A DNA stretch of 64,000 nt from Salinicola corii (GTDB taxonomy: Bacteria; Pseudomonadota; Gammaproteobacteria; Pseudomonadales; Halomonadaceae), in NCBI RefSeq assembly GCF_008298015.1, contig NZ_VTPX01000009.1:1-64000 (forward strand). Direction: 5' to 3'. Both the position numbers and the translations under genes were made by a program. Shown here one piece after another: positions 8,936 through 16,185 of the stretch; position 1 is the stretch's first letter, and each line of letters starts with the position of its first letter. The notes below the pieces were generated by a model. That model was not told the origin of the DNA, did not search any database, and was given only the letters and a program-made list of their open reading frames with translations.

Positions 8936-9949
8936 TCAGGACGCGTTCCAGCCTTCCTGTTCGAATACCTTCCTGACGGTCTCGGCGTTGTCATCGATGT
9001 ACTGCTCGAGCTCGTCACCGGTCAGGAACTGACTGGTCTGCACGGTCCGGGTGGTGTAATCCTTCCACTCGGGGGTCTCGCTGACCTTCCTGAGCAGCTC
9101 CTGGTAGTAGGTCACCGCCTCCTGGGGCGCGTCGGCCGGCAGCCAGACGGTCCGCGGCATGCGGTATTCGCTGATGTCGATACCCTGGGAGATGCAGGTG
9201 GGAATATCGCCCCAGCCCTTGTCTTCGTAGACAGGCTCGCCCTTGGGCAGCTGTTCCGGGCTGAACACGCACAGCGGCTTGACCATGCCGGCCTGCCACT
9301 GGCCGAGGTTCTCGTTGGGGTTGTTGACGTTGGCGTCGACGTGGCCGCCGGCCAGTTGCACCAGCGCCTGGCTACCGCCGTTGAAGGGCACGTAGCGGAA
9401 ATCGGCCCCGGTGGCCTCCTCGATCATGCTGACCAGCGTCTGGTCGGTGTCCTTGGACTGACTGCCGGCGAACTGCATCTTGCCGGGATTCTGCTTGGCG
9501 GCGTCGATGAAATCCTTGGCACTGGCATAGTCGGCATCGCCGTTCACCCAGATCAGGAATTCGTCCATGGCCATGGCCGCCACCGGTTGCAGATCCTCGG
9601 CGGCGTAGGGCATTTCGCCGACCTCGGGCAGCAGATACTCGTTGTTGGTGCCGAATGTCAGCTTGTAGGGGTCGTCCTTGGAAGAGGCCGAATAGACGTA
9701 GCCCTCGGCGCCGCTGCCACCGCCCTTGTTGGAGACGATGATCGACTCGTCCATCAGCTTGTGCTTGCCGATGATCGACTGCACGGTGCGTGCGAAGGTA
9801 TCGGTACCGCCACCGGCGCCCGAGGTCACCACGAATTCGACGGGGCGCTCCGGTTGCCAGGCCAGCGCGCTCCCGGAAACGGTGAGTGCGGCAAAGAACA
9901 GGGCCAGAGGCTTGAGCTGATGGGCGGAAAGGGGGTTGCGCTTGTACAT
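8936..9949 (-). CDS. tctC: Tripartite tricarboxylate transporter, periplasmic binding protein TctC (337 aa)
   Basis: A Bug/TctC-type solute-binding protein. It opens with a Sec signal peptide (basic MYKRN..., a hydrophobic core LALFFAALTVSGS, cleavage near ALA-W at ~30). The mature protein begins WQPERPVEFVVTSGAGGGTD, the usual start of the binding lobe. It captures an organic acid in the periplasm and delivers it to TctAB. The gene is flanked by hairpins on both sides, as expected if it is expressed more strongly than the permease subunits. The ligand is unknown; neighbours suggest a C4-type acid sugar or related hydroxy acid. Confidence 0.94.
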   Translation of the reverse strand: MYKRNPLSAHQLKPLALFFAALTVSGSALAWQPERPVEFVVTSGAGGGTDTFARTVQSIIGKHKLMDESIIVSNKGGGSGAEGYVYSASSKDDPYKLTFGTNNEYLLPEVGEMPYAAEDLQPVAAMAMDEFLIWVNGDADYASAKDFIDAAKQNPGKMQFAGSQSKDTDQTLVSMIEEATGADFRYVPFNGGSQALVQLAGGHVDANVNNPNENLGQWQAGMVKPLCVFSPEQLPKGEPVYEDKGWGDIPTCISQGIDISEYRMPRTVWLPADAPQEAVTYYQELLRKVSETPEWKDYTTRTVQTSQFLTGDELEQYIDDNAETVRKVFEQEGWNAS

Positions 9950-10033
9950 GGCGTTTCTCCTGTCGGTTCTCGCGTTGTTGCTCTTGTGGGTGTCGCTCGT
10001 GAACTGTCTCGTTGAATCGGACTTCCACTACCC

Positions 10034-10067
10034 TTCACCGCCACCGGCAACCGCCCGTGGCGGTGAA
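10034..10067 (-). other. Strong intercistronic hairpin between pdxA2 and tctC
   Basis: TTCACCGCCAC (10034-10044) is a perfect 11-bp inverted repeat of GTGGCGGTGAA (10057-10067) with a 12-nt loop. It starts 3 nt beyond the pdxA2 stop and has no U-tract on the minus strand. It therefore looks like a processing or stabilising element rather than a full terminator. Confidence 0.65.
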
Positions 10068-10070
10068 ACT

Positions 10071-11111
10071 TCAGACGCCCGCCCTGCGCGCCTGGCCCGC
10101 CATGCGTGAGGCAAGCAGCAGCGCCTGTCGGGAGGCACCGAGATCGGCGATGCCGCGGCCGACGATGTCGTAGGCCGTGCCGTGGGCCGGGGTGCAGACG
10201 GGAAACGGAAGGCCGCCGAGCATCGTCACGCCGCTATCGAACCCCATCATCTTCATCGCGATCTGACCCTGGTCGTGGTACATGGTCAGCACCGCGTGGA
10301 ACCCCTCCTTCACGGCGCGGAGGAAGACGGTGTCGGCGGGGAAGGGGCCTTCGACGTCCATCCCCTGCTCGCGCGCGCGCCGAATCGCCGGCTCGATGAT
10401 GTCGATCTCCTCCATGCCGAAGCTGCCGCCATCGCCGGCGTGGGGATTGAGACCGGCAACGGCGATACGCGGACGATCATGTCCGGCCTGCTGAAGGCAG
10501 CGGTGGGTCAGCGTCAGCTCGTCGACGATCGACTCCGGGCTCAGGGCCGCGGCGACGTCTTTCAGCGGGATGTGGGAAGTGACCCGTGCATTCCAGACCG
10601 ATTCGAGAATGTTGAACTCGCGGGCTTTGCCGTCGAAGCCGATGGCGTCCGCCACGAAGCGAATCTCGTCGTCGTAGCCGGGGTTGGCATAACGCATCGC
10701 CTTCTTGTTGAACGGGGTGAAACAGACCGCATCGACCTGACCCTCATTGGCCAGTGCGAGCGCGCGGCGGAAGTTGGCCGAGGCGAATTCACCGCCGGCC
10801 GGGGTGGCCTGGCCCTGATCGACCGCTTCCAGCGCCAGGTTGGCGAGATCGAGAAAGGCCGGTGCGGTCGCCAGACCCTCGAGCGGACTTCGTCCGTCGA
10901 CGACATGGAGTTGCGGCGAGAGGCCGGCGATGCGTGCGCCTTCGTCGAATATTCGACGATCGCCGATGATGACCAGGCGGACGGCCCGGTTGACGGTATC
11001 ATCCGCTGCCAGCTTGGCCGTCAACTCGGGGCTGATGCCGGCAGGATCGCCCATCGCCAGGGCGATGACCGGCAACTCGGAAGCGTCTTTGCGCGGGGGT
11101 GAAGGCGTCAT
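10071..11111 (-). CDS. pdxA2: PdxA2-like 4-phosphothreonate-type dehydrogenase (346 aa)
   Basis: PdxA-family metal- and NAD-dependent beta-decarboxylating dehydrogenase. The N-terminal LALAMGDPAGISPE-type motif (here IALAMGDPAGISPEL) and three metal-binding His contexts are present: VTSHIPLKDV, NPHAGDGGSFG and TMYHDQGQIAMK. GGLPFPVCTPAHGTAYDIVG lies near the C-terminus. Its operon position with a TTT transporter, an SAF oxidoreductase and a TIM-barrel enzyme points to the PdxA2 branch used in acid-sugar catabolism rather than pyridoxal synthesis. The start at 11111 has AGGAG 5 nt upstream; an earlier in-frame ATG at 11171 lies over the promoter and is rejected. Confidence 0.9.
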   Translation of the reverse strand: MTPSPPRKDASELPVIALAMGDPAGISPELTAKLAADDTVNRAVRLVIIGDRRIFDEGARIAGLSPQLHVVDGRSPLEGLATAPAFLDLANLALEAVDQGQATPAGGEFASANFRRALALANEGQVDAVCFTPFNKKAMRYANPGYDDEIRFVADAIGFDGKAREFNILESVWNARVTSHIPLKDVAAALSPESIVDELTLTHRCLQQAGHDRPRIAVAGLNPHAGDGGSFGMEEIDIIEPAIRRAREQGMDVEGPFPADTVFLRAVKEGFHAVLTMYHDQGQIAMKMMGFDSGVTMLGGLPFPVCTPAHGTAYDIVGRGIADLGASRQALLLASRMAGQARRAGV

Positions 11112-11171
11112 GATATCTCCTGGTCTCTGAGGCGGCGTGCTTGGTTGAGAGGAGATTGCGCTTAAAATCAA

Positions 11172-11186
11172 AATGTATACATTATA
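11172..11186 (-). promoter_or_regulatory. Operator palindrome overlapping the -10 box of the pdxA2-tct operon
   Basis: AATGTATACATT (11172-11183) is a perfect 12-bp palindrome of the TGTATACA type bound by FCD-class GntR regulators. On the minus strand TATAAT occupies 11186-11181, so the -10 box and the palindrome overlap by 3 bp. Transcription would start inside or next to the palindrome, about 65 nt before the pdxA2 ATG. No good -35 is seen at 17 bp. The arrangement fits repression by the divergently encoded GntR protein. Confidence 0.6.
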
Positions 11187-11337
11187 CGTTGGTATTGAGG
11201 CACAGCGGTCGGCAAGCGCAGTATGATGTCTTCACGCTGTTCGGGAGGGCCGTGTCTCATGGACGGCTCCCGGCTGAATCGAGACATTCCAGGCGCCTAT
11301 TTCGACGAACGAGTCCCCATACATGAAGAGATCAGCC

Positions 11338-12003
11338 ATGTCCGACACGACGTCGCCGCGATCCGCGATTGCCAGACACTCGCTGCACGATGCGATCACC
11401 AGCCATCTTCGTGACATGATCATCGAGGGCGAACTCGAACCTGGGAAGCGGATCTACGAGGGACCCCTTTGCGAACGGCTCGGTGTCTCGCGGACGCCGC
11501 TGCGAGAGGCGCTTCGCTATCTGGCCAGTGAAGGGCTGGTGGAGTTGACGCCGCAGCGCGGCGCCTCGGTTCGCCATTTTTCGGCAAAGGATATCCAGGA
11601 CATGCTGGTGCTGATTCGCACGCTCGAGGAGTTGGCGGGGCGCCTGGCTTGCAGCGAAGCGAGCGATGAGGAGGTCGCGGGGGTCCGGGAGCTTCATGAC
11701 GAAATGTTGGATTACTATCGCGATGGGAATCGGCTCGATTACTACAAGACGAATCAACGCATCCACTCTGCCATCGTTGCGCTGAGTCATAATGAATCGC
11801 TGATTCAGGTTCATGGTTCACTCCAGTCGAAACTCAAGCGGGTGCGATTCATCGGACACGAAGGCGAGGAGAAGTGGGCTGCGGCCGTTGCCGAACATGA
11901 ATCGATGATCGAATCCCTCGAGCGACGGGATGCGCCGGCCTTGGTGACGGCCTTGAGCGAACATCTCGAGCATGCCTGGGAACGGGTGCGTGACGTCGTT
12001 TAA
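11338..12003 (+). CDS. GntR-family regulator, FCD subfamily (221 aa)
   Basis: A winged HTH occupies residues ~10-75 (LHDAITSHLRDMIIEGELEPG, CERLGVSRTPLREALRYLASEGLVE, PQRGASVR). The FCD ligand-binding domain follows, with metal-type residues in NQRIHSAIVALSHN and AEHESMIESLERRD. It is divergent from pdxA2 with a TGTATACA palindrome between, so it is the likely substrate-responsive repressor of the acid-sugar operon. GAAGAG lies 7 nt before the ATG at 11338; an ATG at 11323 would add 5 residues and cannot be excluded. Confidence 0.92.
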   Translation: MSDTTSPRSAIARHSLHDAITSHLRDMIIEGELEPGKRIYEGPLCERLGVSRTPLREALRYLASEGLVELTPQRGASVRHFSAKDIQDMLVLIRTLEELAGRLACSEASDEEVAGVRELHDEMLDYYRDGNRLDYYKTNQRIHSAIVALSHNESLIQVHGSLQSKLKRVRFIGHEGEEKWAAAVAEHESMIESLERRDAPALVTALSEHLEHAWERVRDVV

Positions 12004-12159
12004 GGAAGCCTGCGCTGGCAGGATCGTCGCGGGAGAAAGGTGGAAGGTATATAGGATTGATTCTATTTTGTCGGCAATGTCTTACAAAAGATCGGATCAT
12101 CCGGTCTATTTTCTCCTCCTGGGAGAGGATAAGATAACGATTCGTTGTAGATCCTTGGT

Positions 12160-12186
12160 TCCCCGGCTCTGGCCGGGGATTTTTTT
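12160..12186 (+). terminator. Rho-independent terminator
   Basis: TCCCCGGC (12160-12167), the loop TCTG and GCCGGGGA (12172-12179) form an 8-bp perfect stem followed by seven T. It lies ~155 nt after gntR, so it ends either a long 3' UTR or a short independent transcript. Confidence 0.8.
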
Positions 12187-12500
12187 ATGGGTCTTATTTA
12201 TCTCTTCTCCGATCTTTTGCCTCTGCCGTCCTGCCACTTGTTTTTCCGATTGCCGCTCCGAGGCTTTGTTACAAATCGCTACCGAATACTTCCTTTTTAA
12301 TTAACTTGCATTGGTTCTAAAATTATCGCCGTGCGTGCAAGATCATGTGGCTGCTCAGTGGGATGCCATTCTATCGAATGGTGGCTGAACTTTGCAGTTG
12401 TTGGCCAGGGAAGACATCAGGGAGAGCCTCCAAGGAAGGCGGTGCCAGGGAAGCGGGATCAGGTATTCCCGACCGTCAGCTGGTTAGGCACAGGCTGATT
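12187..12500. other. Non-coding stretch upstream of tRNA-Gly
   Basis: No gene is convincing here. Its first half is AT-rich (for example around 12295-12330), as expected for a promoter region of the tRNA, but no confident -35/-10 pair can be assigned. Confidence 0.4.
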
Positions 12501-12535
12501 GAGAGCCCGGCCCTCCTAATGAGGGCCGGGCTCTC
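12501..12535. other. 15-bp perfect inverted repeat upstream of tRNA-Gly
   Basis: GAGAGCCCGGCCCTC (12501-12515) and its complement (12521-12535) flank the 5-nt loop CTAAT. The plus-strand continuation is TCTTGTC, so the U-tract is weak. It could be a terminator in either direction or a structure in the tRNA leader. It lies 80 nt before the tRNA. Confidence 0.6.
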
Positions 12536-12615
12536 TCTTGTCAGTGACAGAGATGGGTGGCAAGCAAATGCGGGCTTGCAAACGCCAAGTCTCCGGATTT
12601 ACGATCATGCCCGCG

Positions 12616-12689
12616 GCGGGTGTAGCTCAATGGTAGAGCAGAAGCTTCCCAAGCTTAAGACGAGGGTTCGATTCCCTTCACCCGCTCCA
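12616..12689 (+). tRNA. tRNA-Gly (anticodon CCC), 74 nt with encoded CCA
   Basis: The acceptor stem GCGGGTG pairs with CACCCGC. The D-arm is GCTC-AATGGTA-GAGC, the anticodon loop is TTCCCAA with anticodon CCC, and the T-arm is AGGGTTCGATTCCCT. Discriminator T and CCA follow. It closely resembles E. coli glyU. The anticodon stem has one G-A mismatch at its outer pair. The 3' 24 nt are repeated at 19897-19920, so the gene is an integration site whose function is kept after insertion. Confidence 0.96.
12666..12689 (+). repeat. attL: 3' end of tRNA-Gly, 24-bp direct repeat copy 1
   Basis: These 24 bases of the T-arm and acceptor end are repeated exactly at 19897-19920. Tyrosine integrases typically recombine in the 3' half of tRNA genes and leave such identical copies. 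Confidence 0.85.
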
Positions 12690-12802
12690 TTTTATTAATT
12701 AGACATGTCCAAAAATATCCTCGAATCGCCCTCCAGCCCGCACACCATCTAGCATCTCCAATTCAAATGCGTCCAGGCATTAACAGTGATAGCAATCACC
12801 CT

Positions 12803-12843
12803 CTTGTATGGCCTAATGTATGGCTAGGTTTCAGCCATACAAG
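12803..12843. repeat. Inverted repeat between attL and the integrase remnant
   Basis: CTTGTATGGC (12803-12812) is an exact inverted repeat of GCCATACAAG (12834-12843). A third TGTATGGC-like copy lies at 12817-12824. Iterated short sites between a tRNA attachment site and int are typical arm-type integrase or excisionase binding sites. Confidence 0.5.
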
Positions 12844-12852
12844 AAAGGTTAG

Positions 12853-13059
12853 ATGAAGCGCGATCAAATCAAGCGGCGCCCGCTGGCGGATACAGTACTC
12901 GTTAAACTTGAACCCGAGTCCCGAGAATATCGTGAAAGCTTCGGTCTCGACCAACTCTATTTCGTTGTCGCCCCCTCCGGCCGGAAGCGGTGGGAGCTCC
13001 GCTATTAAGAAGCCAGCTACCGGGCGCTGGGCCTGGATGGGTCTCGGCCGCTATCCCTA
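12853..13059 (+). pseudogene. Tyrosine integrase N-terminal remnant (Arm DNA-binding domain, frameshifted)
   Basis: From ATG 12853 the reading gives MKRDQIKRRPLADTVLVKLE, GLDQLYFVVAPSGRKRWELRY and then TAA at 13006. In the next frame the text continues KKPATGRWAWMGLGRYP. Together these form the N-terminal Arm DNA-binding (DUF4102) domain of island-type tyrosine integrases, broken by a frameshift at ~13004. The catalytic domain is absent: the sequence is cut at ~13060 by IS3 transposase sequence. It lies 164 bp from the tRNA, in the expected place and orientation. Confidence 0.8.
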
Positions 13060-13461
13060 CGGTCAGATAACGGGCTCGTTTTCAGCAGTCGCCACTACAC
13101 AGGCACGGTAAAGGCCTATGGCCTCACGCAGGAGTTCACGACGCCGTATACACCGGAACAGGACGGGCTCGTGGAGCGCTTCTTCCGTTCCTTGAAGGAG
13201 GAGTGCATTTGGCTCCATCGTTTCGAGTCGCTGGGCCAAGCCAGGATCGTGATCGATCGCTGGATTCGGTACTACAACGAAGAGCGGCCACATCAGTCTC
13301 TGGACTATGTGGCACCCCGAGCACATCTCAACATTAGCTGCGTAGGTTGTGCAGAAAACAGGGGGGCATTACACATCGACAGTACTGCTCGCGATGCGTT
13401 GATGCGCTACGCCCGCGCGAAGGTGGGCGTGCGGGGAAGTAACAGTGCCGTTCTGAAATAG
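13060..13461 (+). pseudogene. IS3-family transposase OrfB, C-terminal remnant
   Basis: The frame carries SDNGLVFSSRHY (with the second catalytic Asp of the DDE integrase core), YTPEQDGLVERFFRSLKEEC (with the final Glu) and WIRYYNEERPHQSLDY near the end. These are hallmarks of IS3 OrfB. Only the last ~100 codons survive, and the upstream two thirds and OrfA are missing. The final ~40 codons after RAHLNI are not transposase-like and probably read beyond the old IS end. An in-frame ATG at 13171 could open a shorter product, but it would be inactive. Confidence 0.82.
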
Positions 13462-13596
13462 AGAGGAGCGACCGGTGTGGGTGAGGCAACACCCGCGTCA
13501 GCCCCGACAAGCAGTCCATTTCTGCCAGCAGGGCAAGATTCTCCGCTCTACTCAGACTCAGTTAGAATTACGCGGTCCTTGTCCAGTAGGCCGCGA

Positions 13597-14493
13597 TCAA
13601 GCGACCTTGGCACTCGCTAGGCGCTGGAGGACACGCAATGGGACGTATCGGCTGGCGGAAATGCGAGACAAAGCCATCTCCGGAATTGTTATATCCATGC
13701 CGTAGAGGTTTAAATATTCATCATAATTATCAAAGCTGCTACGCGATACATAATCGATATAGGTTTCCGCAGGCACCCCTTCGGCTAAGATTAGTGAATG
13801 GTTTTCCGTCTCGATATGATAAACAGTATACCCTTTGCCGAGTTCTATCAGAGGGACCCATTCGATACTTGTGTCATTGACCAGTGCGGAAGCATTGAGC
13901 AGTAGGCCATCGACCATGAGCGCGTGGTTGGCGGTGACGAGTAGATCGCGGAGGGGAAGGCCATCACCTAGCGCGCCGGCACAGACCCTGATTGGCATCA
14001 GACGCTCCGGTGGATGGAATGCACAAACAACTTTTTGCCGGCCAACCCAGCGCACAGGAACGCTTTCTCCGTCTGCTGTCAAAATAGCATCACCTATACG
14101 CAGTTCTTCAACTCGTACGCTGCCCTGAGGTGTTGTGATTGCTGTGCCTTCCAAAAAGCATTCTGCTAGCGATGAATCCGTTGCACTGTCCAGATTTTCA
14201 GGTAGCGTTGACGAGTCAAAACCTGACGGGGTGACTACATACAGAGTGTAATCGTCAAGTGTGCCACCAGTATTCGCATCACTGAAAATAGGATAGTCCG
14301 TACCTTCAATATTGATCGTACCGACAAATGTTCCACTGCCATCAGCAAAGGAATCGCTTGTATCGCCTACAGTTTCCCCCGGAGAAAAAACCGTATCTCC
14401 TCCGTCATCAGTCACGATCTCGCCAGGTACGAAGTCAGAGAGCGCAAGATCTCCATCGAGATATAGGTGTGATGTGCCTTCGTAAGCAGCCAT
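13597..14493 (-). CDS. Hint-domain protein, probable secreted self-processing protein (298 aa)
   Basis: The N-terminal ~110 residues are acidic and Gly/Thr/Asp-rich (DLALSDFVPGEIVTDD, FADGSGTFVGTINIEG), like the beta-rich leaders of type I-secreted proteins. A Hint_2 (Hedgehog/intein) domain starts at Cys ~112 in AECFLEGTAITTPQG. It continues through VEELRIGDAILTADG, RWVGRQKV, LLVTANHALMVDG and VYHIETENHSLILAEGVPAETY. The Cys and the TxxH-type ANHALMV motif suggest autoprocessing, but the C-terminal partner Asn is not obvious. It is divergent from the DUF6916 gene. Base composition is more AT-rich than the flanks. Confidence 0.85.
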   Translation of the reverse strand: MAAYEGTSHLYLDGDLALSDFVPGEIVTDDGGDTVFSPGETVGDTSDSFADGSGTFVGTINIEGTDYPIFSDANTGGTLDDYTLYVVTPSGFDSSTLPENLDSATDSSLAECFLEGTAITTPQGSVRVEELRIGDAILTADGESVPVRWVGRQKVVCAFHPPERLMPIRVCAGALGDGLPLRDLLVTANHALMVDGLLLNASALVNDTSIEWVPLIELGKGYTVYHIETENHSLILAEGVPAETYIDYVSRSSFDNYDEYLNLYGMDITIPEMALSRISASRYVPLRVLQRLASAKVA

Positions 14494-14677
14494 TGCATTT
14501 AAGCCTCATTAGTTGTATTTAGGTATAGCTAGGTAAAATCTACATGCAGACGGTAACCTCGTCCATTCGACTTTTGCTCCTCGTAGGTAATCATGCTGCA
14601 AAGCAGCAGACTGTGAAGCCGAACATCCGTTACACCTTGAATTTATTGACGTTTTATTCAATCTGAAAGAGTCAATT

Positions 14678-15013
14678 ATGCCTCTCGATACTATCACAGC
14701 GACGTCAGATACCTTCTTACCCTATGTAGGCGACACGTTCATTACCGATAGCGCTCCGGAGAAGATCCTCTTAACGTTAGATAACGTCAAAATTTTCAAG
14801 AACTCAGATGTTCGTGATAGCAAGCTGGTCATTGATGGGATCAAGTACCTTCCACGGCAAGCCTTCGCCTTAACCTTTGTGGGACCGGTGAAACCAATCC
14901 TGGTCAGCGGGATGCTCAGCCTCTCGCATAAACAGATCGGCACCCTAGCACTTTTCATATCCCCATTTAGGAAGGACCAAGATTGCATTCTCTACGAGGT
15001 GGTCTTCAACTAA
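14678..15013 (+). CDS. DUF6916-like protein (111 aa)
   Basis: The C-terminal half follows the DUF6916 pattern: FALTFVGP, then a short strand ending in LSLSHKQIGTLALFISPF and the terminal YEVVFN, where relatives typically end YEAVFN. The N-terminal LDTITATSDTFLPYVGDTF matches the family's opening 'site of limits' strand. No function is known. The gene converges on the GNAT gene (8 bp apart) and is divergent from the Hint gene. I recall such proteins beside tail-collar (microcystin-dependent protein-like) genes, and the same company is kept here. Confidence 0.7.
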   Translation: MPLDTITATSDTFLPYVGDTFITDSAPEKILLTLDNVKIFKNSDVRDSKLVIDGIKYLPRQAFALTFVGPVKPILVSGMLSLSHKQIGTLALFISPFRKDQDCILYEVVFN

Positions 15014-15020
15014 GTACCAG

Positions 15021-15521
15021 TTAAATTTCGAGTGAGCATCTGTCGGGTTGCCACTCCAGTGACAGATGGTGCCCGTATAGACCGGTTGATACAAAATGGT
15101 GCCGTAAATAGAGATGGCGAGCAGGGCTATCCTTCTCGACTTTGAGGCGAACGGGAACTTTCCCTCCACTTGCTTCATTTAGAAGACTTCGGAGTATATC
15201 TGTTCCAATACCACGACGTTGATAGGTCGGCAATAGAGACATCTCGATGATTCTAAGGCACTCGTCTTCTTTATTCAAGTAAAGCCGCCCAATATCCACG
15301 TTATCGAGAACAATAATTCTACATACTGCGTTAGGAAAAAGTCGTTCATAATGTAGCTTTTGTGCCTCAAATTGCCTCTTCAAAAAATCTTTTTTTTCAT
15401 CCTCTGGCCAGACAGTGAGCGCAAACTCCCATTCTCTAGTGCTCGCATAGAGATTCATGAGAAATAGATTATCTGGCTGATGAATTATCCGAAAATATAT
15501 GCCTTTTCGACGAGCGAACAT
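15021..15521 (-). CDS. GNAT-family N-acetyltransferase (166 aa)
   Basis: The acetyl-CoA binding motif A is visible as LLPTYQRRGIGTDILRSLLNEA (Q/RxxGxG/A type), followed by the beta-5 region VPVRLKVEKDSPARHLYLRHHF. The first half includes VWPEDEKKDFLKRQFEAQKLHYE, a pattern I associate with GNATs placed next to tail-collar genes. It could acetylate an amine on a neighbouring product, but the substrate is unknown. It lies 136 nt downstream of the tail-collar gene on the same strand and is probably co-transcribed with it. It is AT-rich relative to the host. Confidence 0.85.
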   Translation of the reverse strand: MFARRKGIYFRIIHQPDNLFLMNLYASTREWEFALTVWPEDEKKDFLKRQFEAQKLHYERLFPNAVCRIIVLDNVDIGRLYLNKEDECLRIIEMSLLPTYQRRGIGTDILRSLLNEASGGKVPVRLKVEKDSPARHLYLRHHFVSTGLYGHHLSLEWQPDRCSLEI

Positions 15522-15657
15522 TAAGGGAACTCCGTTGTTTTTATAATGTAACAGATGCGATTAGAGTAGCCATTCCCTAAGTAGGCTTAGAGAGATGAGT
15601 GTTGCAGGTATCTTGCTGCTATAATACATGCCAATGTGTGGAAAGTGTCGTCTAAGA

Positions 15658-16185
15658 TCATTCTCGTGATGGGAATATCCCTTGTAACGCGATTTCATAA
15701 TTAAGGACAAGATAAGGCGGCATGGAATTGAATGCTTCTCCATCACCGGTCTCATTGATGGTAATTGCTTCAGAGGACATCTGTCTATTAGGGGAAACAC
15801 TCGGTTGTGTATAAATTTGGGCTAAACCTAATAGCATCCCGGAGGGGGTTTTTACGGTCGCGCTTCCTGTTTCGGCGTTGAGGGTGGCGGTGTGATTATG
15901 AGGCGGAAGGTTTGACGCACTCAGCGTAGTTGTCTCAGAGCCTCCGCTACTCCCAATTTCGCGGCGTGACCGGTTTCCCCCCTCTCCCTGTCCGATGGCC
16001 ATCCGCCCTGAAAGATCGGGAAGAGCAAAAGTGGTTCTCCCATCGCCCCCGTAGATCGTGCCAAGCAGAGAAAACAATGCAGAATTCTGCGCTATAGGCA
16101 TCAATTGACCTTGGCATAGAGCAAAACCGCGTTGCGCGAAGGGATATCCAACTAGGCATATTTGACCAAGGAACGGCTCCGACAT
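15658..16185 (-). CDS. Phage tail collar-domain protein, microcystin-dependent protein-like (175 aa)
   Basis: The N-terminus has the tail-collar signature: FLGQICLVGYPFAQRGFALC, then GQLMPIAQNSALFSLLGTIYGGDGRTTFALPDLSGRM. A second half holds NLPPHNHTATLN and the C-terminal NSMPPYLVLNYEIAL. Such proteins are related to short tail-fibre tips and occur widely outside prophages in small clusters. No other phage structural gene is present, so this is not a prophage remnant in the usual sense. AAGGGG precedes the ATG. Confidence 0.9.
   Translation of the reverse strand: MSEPFLGQICLVGYPFAQRGFALCQGQLMPIAQNSALFSLLGTIYGGDGRTTFALPDLSGRMAIGQGEGGNRSRREIGSSGGSETTTLSASNLPPHNHTATLNAETGSATVKTPSGMLLGLAQIYTQPSVSPNRQMSSEAITINETGDGEAFNSMPPYLVLNYEIALQGIFPSRE

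Noticed and set aside
12404-12500. Possible riboswitch or leader RNA before tRNA-Gly
   Set aside because: GC-rich and likely structured, but none of the riboswitch consensus cores I know could be found.
15658-16185. Prophage tail module
   Set aside because: The tail-collar protein stands alone, with no other tail, capsid, lysis or packaging genes; its neighbours are GNAT, DUF6916 and Hint genes.
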